Translations under genes and position numbers: made by a program
From: Roseinatronobacter sp052379845
Lineage (GTDB): Bacteria; Pseudomonadota; Alphaproteobacteria; Rhodobacterales; Rhodobacteraceae
Strand: one strand, 5' to 3'
Length of the DNA: 64,000 nt
Assembly: GCA_052379845.1 (NCBI GenBank)
Contig: JBQTCF010000011.1
Notes under the pieces: model-generated
Told to the model about the DNA's origin: nothing
The model's input: the letters and a program-made list of their open reading frames with translations, nothing else
The model's database searches: none
In this document: one piece after another, positions 58,429 to 64,000 of the stretch
Numbering within the stretch: the stretch's first letter is position 1
Layout: each line of letters begins with the position of its first letter

Positions 58429-59210
58429 CACGCACATTGTCGCTTGCCCATCTTAGCGCGATTGACCTGCCGCCGCCTGAGCTTGTGCGCGCCGCCGCAC
58501 AGGCCGGGTTCGATGCTGTGGGCCTGCGCCTGCTGCGCGTCACCGATGACAGCCCAGGCTATGCCCTGATGGATGACCGCGCGCTGATGCAGGGCACCCT
58601 TCAGGCACTGGCGCAAACCGGCCTGTCGGTGTCCGATATCGAATTTGTCCGCATCACGCCGGAACTGGACCCCGACGCGCTGCTGCCCCTGCTGGATGCC
58701 GGCGCGGAACTGGGCGCGCGTCACCTGATCTGCGCCCCCTATGACGATGATCTGGCGCGGCTGGGCGACAGGCTGGACCAGATCGGGGCGCATTGCGCCG
58801 CGCGCGGCCTGTCGGCGGTGCTGGAGTTCTTTCCATGGACCCCCGTGCCCGACCTTGGCACCTGCTGGGACGTGGTGCAGGGCTGCGCGCCGCATGTGGG
58901 GGTGTTGCTGGACGTGCTGCATTTCGACCGCTCTGCCAGCACATTGGACCAGATCGCGCAAATCCCACCCGCGCGCCTGCCTTTCGTGCATGTCTGCGAT
59001 GCGCCGCGCCATCCGCCCTACACAACGCAGGACTTGTTGCACAGCGCGCGTCAGGACCGCTTGCCGCCGGGCGCGGGGCAAATTGACATAGCGGCCATTC
59101 TGGCAGCCCTGCCACCTGACACGCCCTTGGGGCTGGAAGTGCCCATGGCCCGCCACCTGCCCGTTGCACAACATTTGCGCAGGCTGTTTGATAGCATTGC
59201 AGGTTTTTAA
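58425..59210 (+). CDS. Sugar phosphate isomerase/epimerase-like TIM-barrel protein
   Basis: 261 residues of the xylose-isomerase-like TIM-barrel family: LVRAAAQAGFDAVGLRLLRV, then LGARHLICAPYDDDLARLGD, and metal-ligand regions VLEFFPWTP, VGVLLDVLHFDR and FVHVCDA. It resembles the N-terminal part of the quiC-like gene in fold only. It may isomerise or dehydrate an intermediate of the same pathway. Coupled to the FAD dehydrogenase gene by ATGA. Confidence 0.78.
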   Translation: MTRTLSLAHLSAIDLPPPELVRAAAQAGFDAVGLRLLRVTDDSPGYALMDDRALMQGTLQALAQTGLSVSDIEFVRITPELDPDALLPLLDAGAELGARHLICAPYDDDLARLGDRLDQIGAHCAARGLSAVLEFFPWTPVPDLGTCWDVVQGCAPHVGVLLDVLHFDRSASTLDQIAQIPPARLPFVHVCDAPRHPPYTTQDLLHSARQDRLPPGAGQIDIAAILAALPPDTPLGLEVPMARHLPVAQHLRRLFDSIAGF

Positions 59211-59341
59211 TCCGGCCGAAATATGCTGAACTGACGGAATGATCGCACTGCGCTGCGGGTTCGGGATTTCTGCGCCGGACCATTGTATTCACATTTTGGA
59301 ATGCGTATATCTGTGCAAACCTGACCAGAAGGACCGCCAAC

Positions 59342-60307
59342 ATGATGTTGTTTCGCGCCGCCGCCCTTGCCCTGCTGGGAACTGCCCTGCCCGCACTTGC
59401 CGAAAACCTGACCCTTGCCCCCCAACATGTGACTGACTGGAAAGCAGTGTTTGCTCAGGTCCAGCCCCAAACCCACCTGCCCGCCCGCGCGCGCCTTAGC
59501 GGCACGGTGTCACGCCTAAACGTGGCCGAAGGGGATATGGTGCAGGCCGGACAGGAAATTGCCCTGATCACCGATGACAAGCTGGATTTGCAACTGGCCG
59601 CACAGGATGCCCAGTTGCAGGCGCTGACATCGCAACTGGACAATGCGCGCAGCGAATTGCGCCGCGGCGAAGAATTGCTGGAACGCGGGGTCACCACAGC
59701 GCAGCGGCTGGACGGGTTGCGCACACAGGTCGAGGTTCTGGAAGGCCAGCTTGCCGCGACCCGCGCGCAGCGGTCCGTCATCGAACAACAAGCCAGCGAA
59801 GGCATTGTTCTGGCACCAGTTTCAGGCCGCGTGCTAAGTGTGCCACTGGCCGATGGCGCAGTCGTCATGCCCGGCGAGGCTGTGGTGACCATTGGCGGCG
59901 GCGGGGTTTTCCTGCGCCTTGCCATTCCCGAACGCCATGCAAGCGCCCTGACCGAAGGGGACACAATTCGCATCGCAGAAGGTCAGGACAGGGTGACAGG
60001 CACACTTGCGCGCATCTACCCCCAGATCGAGGGCGGGCGTGTCATGGCCGATATTTCAGTGGATGATCTGGACGGCACATTCGTGAATGCCCGTGTGCTG
60101 GTGCATCTGCCCATCGGAACGCGCCCCGCGCTTCTGGTGCCGCAAGCCGCCATCACCACCCGCGCGGGCCTTGATTTTGTGCAGCTCGCGGGGCCATGGC
60201 AGGGCCTGCGCACCGTTGTTCCCGGCCTGCGCCACCAGATTGACGGGGTTGAAATGGTCGAAATCCTAAGCGGGCTTTCTGCCGGTGACATGGTAGTGCT
60301 GCCATGA
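59342..60307 (+). CDS. RND efflux periplasmic adaptor (HlyD/AcrA family)
   Basis: 321 residues. A signal peptide (FRAAALALLGTALPALA) without lipobox, then a lipoyl half-motif (RLSGTVSRLNVAEGDMVQAG), a helical hairpin (about 85-145: LQALTSQLDNARSELRRGEE), the second lipoyl half (GIVLAPVSGRVLSVPLADGA) and a beta-barrel domain. It links the inner-membrane pump encoded next to an outer-membrane channel, which is not encoded here. It overlaps the permease gene by four bases. Confidence 0.9.
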   Translation: MMLFRAAALALLGTALPALAENLTLAPQHVTDWKAVFAQVQPQTHLPARARLSGTVSRLNVAEGDMVQAGQEIALITDDKLDLQLAAQDAQLQALTSQLDNARSELRRGEELLERGVTTAQRLDGLRTQVEVLEGQLAATRAQRSVIEQQASEGIVLAPVSGRVLSVPLADGAVVMPGEAVVTIGGGGVFLRLAIPERHASALTEGDTIRIAEGQDRVTGTLARIYPQIEGGRVMADISVDDLDGTFVNARVLVHLPIGTRPALLVPQAAITTRAGLDFVQLAGPWQGLRTVVPGLRHQIDGVEMVEILSGLSAGDMVVLP

Positions 60308-63300
60308 CCACACCTTCCCAGAACCTTGGCCTTGCCGGACAACTGACCAAGGGCTTCATCCGGTCCCCCCTGACACCCCTGATCATGCTGGCCGCGCTGG
60401 CCATGGGGCTGATGGCGCTGATGCTGGTCCCGCGCGAAGAAGAACCGCAAATTTCCGTGCCGATGGTCAATATCCTGATGCAGGCACCGGGGCTGGCCGC
60501 AGATGATGCAGTGCGCCTGATTTCGCAACCCATGGAGCGGATCATTCAGGCCATTGACGGGGTGGAGCATGTCTATTCCCAGACCCATGACAACCGCGCC
60601 ATGGTGACCGCGCGGTTTGCCGTGGGCACACCGTCCGACAGCGCCATCTTGCGCGTGCATGACAAGGTGCGCGCCAATATGGACCAGATCCCCGTGGGCA
60701 TTCCCGAACCGCTGATTATCGGGCGCGGCATTGACGATGTGGCCATTGTGACCCTGACACTGGCCAGCGCGCCGGATGCGGGCATCAGCGCCAGTGACCT
60801 GACGCGCCTTGCGCGCGAAATGCGCGCGGATCTGGCGCGCGTGGCCGATGTGGGCCTGTCCTATATCGTGGGCAAGGCACAGGACGCCATCCGCATAGCG
60901 CCCGACCCCGAAAGGCTGGCGCTGTATGGCGTGACGCTGCAGGACCTGACCGCCAAAGTGGCCGCCGCCAACCGCACCATGACAGCGGGCCTGCTGCGCG
61001 ACGGGGGCGAACAGATTGATCTTGTCGCGGGCCAAAGCCTGACCGCGCCTGCGGAAATCGCAGGGCTGTTGCTGACCACCCGCGACAACCGCCCTGTCTA
61101 TGTGGGCGATGTGGCCGAAGTGGCCTTCGTGCCCGACACATCCGAACAGCTGGTGGCCCATGTCACGCGCGGGCCGGACGGCATGATCCAGCGCGAAGCG
61201 GCGGTTACGCTGGCCTTCGCAAAACGTGGCGGGTCCAATGCCGTGGTCGTGGCCAGCGCCCTGCTGGACCGCACGGCCACGCTGCAAGACACGCTGCTGC
61301 CCGATGGGGTGACGCTGGAAATTACCCGCAACTATGGCGACTCGGCGCAGGCCAAGGCCAATACACTGCTGGTCAAACTGTTTCTGGCCACATTGTCCAT
61401 CATCGCGCTGACGCTGATGGCCATTGGCTGGCGCGAAAGCATCGTGGTGGCTGTCGTCATCCCCGTGACCATTCTGCTGACGCTGTTTGCCGCCTGGATC
61501 ATGGGCTACACGCTGAACCGTGTCAGTCTGTTCGCGCTGATCTTCTCCATCGGGATTCTGGTGGATGATGCGATTGTCGTGATCGAAAATATCGCCCGCC
61601 ACTGGTGCATGAAGGACGGGCGCGACCGTATCACCCGCGCCATTGACGCCGTGGCCGAAGTGGGCAACCCCACCATTGTGGCAACCCTGACTGTGGTTGC
61701 GGCCCTGCTGCCCATGCTGTTTGTGTCGGGGCTTATGGGGCCGTATATGAGTCCCATCCCCGCTGTGGCTTCGGCGGCGATGATCATTTCGTTTTTCATT
61801 GCTGTGATGGTCACGCCGTGGCTGATGGTCAAGATCGCGGGCGATGCCCCCATGCATGCCCATGATGGCGCGGATGGTGGCAGATTGGGGCGGGCTTTTG
61901 CCGCTGTGGCACGGCCTGTTCTGGCCACAAAGGCGCGCAGTGCGCTGTTTCTGGGCGTGACCGTGGTTTTGTCCTTCGGCTCGCTTGGATTGCTGTATAC
62001 CCAGCATGTGACAGTCAAATTGCTGCCCTTTGACGACAAGACCGAACTGGCCGTGGTCATTGACATGCCGCAGGGCAGTTCGGTGCAAGCCACGGACGCA
62101 GTTGCGCAATCAGTGGCGCGCATCGCGCTGGAGTTGCCCGAAATCACCTTCGCGCAAACCTATGCGGGCACAGCCGCCCCGTTCAATTTCAACGGGCTTG
62201 TGCGGCACTATTTCTTGCGCAACGATCCGCATATGGGCGATGTCGCGCTGACTTTGTCAGGCACCGGGCGCAGCAGCCATGATGTGGCGCTGGACTTGCG
62301 CACCCGTCTGCAGGCGCTGGACCTGCCGGCAGGGACCAGCCTGAAAACCGTGGAACAGCCCCCCGGCCCGCCGGTGATGGCCACACTTCTGGCGGAAGTC
62401 TACGGCCCCACACCGGACGCCCGCCGCCAGACGGCGCGCAAATTGCGCATGGCGTTTGAAAGCGTGGATTTCATCGTCGATGTGGATGACAGTTTCGCCA
62501 CCCCGCCCCGGCGCTTGCGCGCGCTGCTCTCGCCCGACCAGCTGGAATTCTTCAGTGTGCGGGAACAAGATGTGTTCGACACCATCGCCGCGCTGAATGG
62601 CACGCAGACAGTGGGCTATTCCAGCCGGGGCGACGGGCGCCACCCCATGCCCGTGATCCTTGCGCGCGACAAATCCGACAGGGTGCTGGACGAACGCGCC
62701 CTTGCCACGCCGGTTCCCGCCAATGCCCTGCCTGCGGCAACGGGCATCGTGGAACTGGGCGATGTGCTGACCCTCGCGGAAGACCGCGCCTCCTATCCGG
62801 TGTTCCGCCGCAACGGGCGCAGCATCGAAATGGTCATGGCCGAACTTGCAGGCCAGTTCGAAGCCCCCCTTTACGGCATTCTCGAAGTGGGCCGCGCCCT
62901 TGATGCGATGGACTGGCCAGACGGCGAAAAACCCCTGATCTTGCTCAATGGCCAACCCATCGATGACAGCCGCCCCACCATTTTATGGGATGGCGAGTGG
63001 GAGGTGACATGGGTCACCTTCCGCGACATGGGCGCAGCCTTCGGGGTGGCACTTCTGGGCATCTATGTGCTGGTGGTGGCGCAATTCGGCTCATTCCGGC
63101 TGCCGCTTGTGGTGCTGACGCCTGTCCCGCTGACCTTCCTTGGTATCATGGCGGGGCATTGGCTGTGGGGGGCGCCCTTCTCGGCCACCTCGATGATCGG
63201 GTTCATCGCGCTTGCAGGGATCATCGTGCGCAATTCCATCCTGCTGGTGGATTTCATCCGCCACGCTGACCCCACAGGCAAAAGCCAGACCGACATCCTG

Positions 63301-63489
63301 ATCGAGGCGGGCGCAATCCGCTTCAAGCCCATCTTGCTGACGGCGCTGGCGGCCATGTTCGGGGCCGTGGTCATCCTGTTCGATCCCATCTTTCAGGGAC
63401 TGGCCCTGTCGCTGCTGTTTGGGTTGCTGACCTCGACCTTGCTGACCGTGCTGGTCATTCCGGCCATCTACAGGGTGTTCAAAACCTGA
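60304..63489 (+). CDS. RND efflux permease
   Basis: 1061 residues with the two-repeat RND layout: helix 1 near residues 22-40, a large periplasmic loop, helices 2-6, a second loop, and the final helices. The proton-relay Asp pair is Asp421-Asp422 in GILVDDAIVVIENIARHW. The partner residue in helix 10, Lys in AcrB, is Arg976 (GIIVRNSILLVDF). PREEEPQISVPMVNI and VRLISQPMERIIQAIDGVEH are typical of the AcrB superfamily. The substrate is unknown. It is coupled to the adaptor gene. Confidence 0.93.
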   Translation: MTTPSQNLGLAGQLTKGFIRSPLTPLIMLAALAMGLMALMLVPREEEPQISVPMVNILMQAPGLAADDAVRLISQPMERIIQAIDGVEHVYSQTHDNRAMVTARFAVGTPSDSAILRVHDKVRANMDQIPVGIPEPLIIGRGIDDVAIVTLTLASAPDAGISASDLTRLAREMRADLARVADVGLSYIVGKAQDAIRIAPDPERLALYGVTLQDLTAKVAAANRTMTAGLLRDGGEQIDLVAGQSLTAPAEIAGLLLTTRDNRPVYVGDVAEVAFVPDTSEQLVAHVTRGPDGMIQREAAVTLAFAKRGGSNAVVVASALLDRTATLQDTLLPDGVTLEITRNYGDSAQAKANTLLVKLFLATLSIIALTLMAIGWRESIVVAVVIPVTILLTLFAAWIMGYTLNRVSLFALIFSIGILVDDAIVVIENIARHWCMKDGRDRITRAIDAVAEVGNPTIVATLTVVAALLPMLFVSGLMGPYMSPIPAVASAAMIISFFIAVMVTPWLMVKIAGDAPMHAHDGADGGRLGRAFAAVARPVLATKARSALFLGVTVVLSFGSLGLLYTQHVTVKLLPFDDKTELAVVIDMPQGSSVQATDAVAQSVARIALELPEITFAQTYAGTAAPFNFNGLVRHYFLRNDPHMGDVALTLSGTGRSSHDVALDLRTRLQALDLPAGTSLKTVEQPPGPPVMATLLAEVYGPTPDARRQTARKLRMAFESVDFIVDVDDSFATPPRRLRALLSPDQLEFFSVREQDVFDTIAALNGTQTVGYSSRGDGRHPMPVILARDKSDRVLDERALATPVPANALPAATGIVELGDVLTLAEDRASYPVFRRNGRSIEMVMAELAGQFEAPLYGILEVGRALDAMDWPDGEKPLILLNGQPIDDSRPTILWDGEWEVTWVTFRDMGAAFGVALLGIYVLVVAQFGSFRLPLVVLTPVPLTFLGIMAGHWLWGAPFSATSMIGFIALAGIIVRNSILLVDFIRHADPTGKSQTDILIEAGAIRFKPILLTALAAMFGAVVILFDPIFQGLALSLLFGLLTSTLLTVLVIPAIYRVFKT

Positions 63490-63501
63490 AGACCCACACT
63501 G

Positions 63502-63538
63502 TCAGGGGCGCCGCCCATATGGTGGCGCGCGCCCCTGA
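63502..63538 (+). terminator. Stem-loop after the RND operon
   Basis: A perfect 9-bp stem (63502-63510 with 63530-63538) has an inner CCGCC-rich pairing and a small loop, 13 bases past the permease stop. It is followed by TTTCGCC. Confidence 0.7.
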
Positions 63539-63667
63539 TTTCGCCTGATGCTGCATTATCCCTTGCAATTGCACCCCACGGGGCGCATATGGGTCAGGCA
63601 TAGCTTCTTCATTCGATCTTCTGTCTCCTTTCGGCTTCAGTTGCGACTCTGACGACACTGGGCCAAG

Positions 63668-63688
63668 CCACCGCAATACTGCGGGTGG
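63668..63688 (+). promoter_or_regulatory. cspA: Hairpin just before the cspA ribosome site
   Basis: CCACCGC pairs with GCGGGTGG (one bulged G) around AATACT, ending 9 bases ahead of AAGGAG. It lies in the leader of the cold-shock gene and could affect translation start. Confidence 0.45.
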
Positions 63689-63711
63689 TACTATATTAAG
63701 GAGATATCACG

Positions 63712-63918
63712 ATGGCCAAAGGCACCGTGAAATGGTTTAACGCAACCAAAGGTTTCGGCTTCATCGCACCTGAGCATGGCTCCAAGGACATTTTTGTTCA
63801 TGTGACCGCTCTGGAACGCGCCGGCATCCGCCAGCTGGATGACGGCCAGGCAGTTGAATTCGATCTCGAAAGCGATCGTAACGGCCGGGAATCCGCGACG
63901 AACCTCGTTCTGGCCTGA
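63712..63918 (+). CDS. cspA: Cold-shock protein (CspA family)
   Basis: 68 residues forming one cold-shock domain. RNP1 is KGFGFI (13-18) and RNP2 is DIFVHV (26-31). The strong ribosome site AAGGAG lies eight bases before the ATG. It binds single-stranded RNA as a chaperone. The gap upstream (63539-63711) may hold its promoter and leader. Confidence 0.97.
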   Translation: MAKGTVKWFNATKGFGFIAPEHGSKDIFVHVTALERAGIRQLDDGQAVEFDLESDRNGRESATNLVLA

Positions 63919-63946
63919 ACCGGCTTCCGGCAGAACTGATATTCAG

Positions 63947-63978
63947 GGCGGGGGTGACATATGTCACCCCCGCCTTTT
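63947..63978 (+). terminator. Terminator after cspA
   Basis: A perfect 14-bp palindrome (63947-63960 with 63961-63974) is followed by TTTT (63975-63978). The stem would fold with a small inner loop. Confidence 0.85.
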
Positions 63979-64000
63979 GCATATTGACGAATATGGCGGA

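Noticed and set aside
60016..62109. A 697-residue open frame opposite the RND permease
   Set aside because: His/Gln-rich shadow of an unmistakable RND gene.
1..64000. CRISPR array, transposase, integrase or phage genes
   Set aside because: No regularly spaced repeats and no protein with mobile-element motifs were seen.

Overview
The window is a stretch of high-GC chromosome from an alphaproteobacterium, very probably a member of the Rhodobacterales (Rhodobacteraceae/Paracoccaceae). Lineage marks include a circularly permuted two-piece tmRNA, an SspB of the alphaproteobacterial type, FlaF/FlbT flagellar regulators, a solitary ctaD with a perfect FnrL-type box upstream, fumC followed by DUF4169 and ribbon-helix-helix genes, and an L21 protein with a helix-hairpin-helix tail. 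The genus cannot be fixed from the sequence alone. No insertion sequence, prophage, plasmid origin or CRISPR array was seen.

Layout, left to right. 1-5.2 kb: the end of a DUF3445 (heme-dependent oxidative N-demethylase-like) gene, then a leftward polyamine-type ABC operon (potA-potD-potB-potC). 5.4-14.2 kb: tRNA-Leu(GAG), a secreted peptidoglycan-binding protein, lipB, ctaD, a DUF2244 membrane protein, an AmpD-like amidase, a lipoprotein and gatCA. 14.3-17.1 kb: sulfate activation genes cysD and cysNC. 17.3-23.5 kb: a flagellar block with flagellin, flaF, flbT and DUF1217, plus flgN-like, flgJ-like, fliK and flgD genes. 24-30.8 kb: a choline to glycine betaine osmoprotection locus, betI-betB-betA divergent from choXWV around a probable BetI operator. 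31-35.7 kb: a lytic transglycosylase, then flp pilin, cpaB, cpaC and an OmpA-family gene. 35.8-39.5 kb: ceramidase-like gene, tRNA deaminase tadA, nrdR-ribD and a short-chain dehydrogenase. 39.7-43.5 kb: a second Tad-type pilus block with a TadG-like VWA protein, a TadE-like pseudopilin and a large TadE-anchored composite protein. 43.9-49.5 kb: sspB next to ssrA, a small secreted protein, rplU-rpmA, a GNAT acetyltransferase, fumC, DUF4169 and RHH genes. 49.5-59.2 kb: a predicted hydroaromatic (quinate/shikimate/dehydroshikimate) uptake and degradation locus with a TctABC transporter, a quinate/shikimate dehydrogenase-type AroE, a fused QuiC-like dehydroshikimate dehydratase, a LysR regulator, and a divergent FAD dehydrogenase plus TIM-barrel pair. 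59.3-64 kb: a two-gene RND efflux system and cspA.

The most unusual signals are these. Two different intergenic repeat families (about 230 bp and about 50-100 bp) fill all four convergent gene junctions that are more than 10 bp long. A 665-residue protein joins a TadE pilus anchor to a secreted beta-rich, Cys-containing C-terminal region and may be a pilus adhesin. A self-contained hydroaromatic cluster is built around a tripartite tricarboxylate transporter. Strong stem-loops follow each of the three solute-binding-protein genes. sspB lies beside the tmRNA whose tag it recognises. All coordinates and motifs were read by hand, without database searches.
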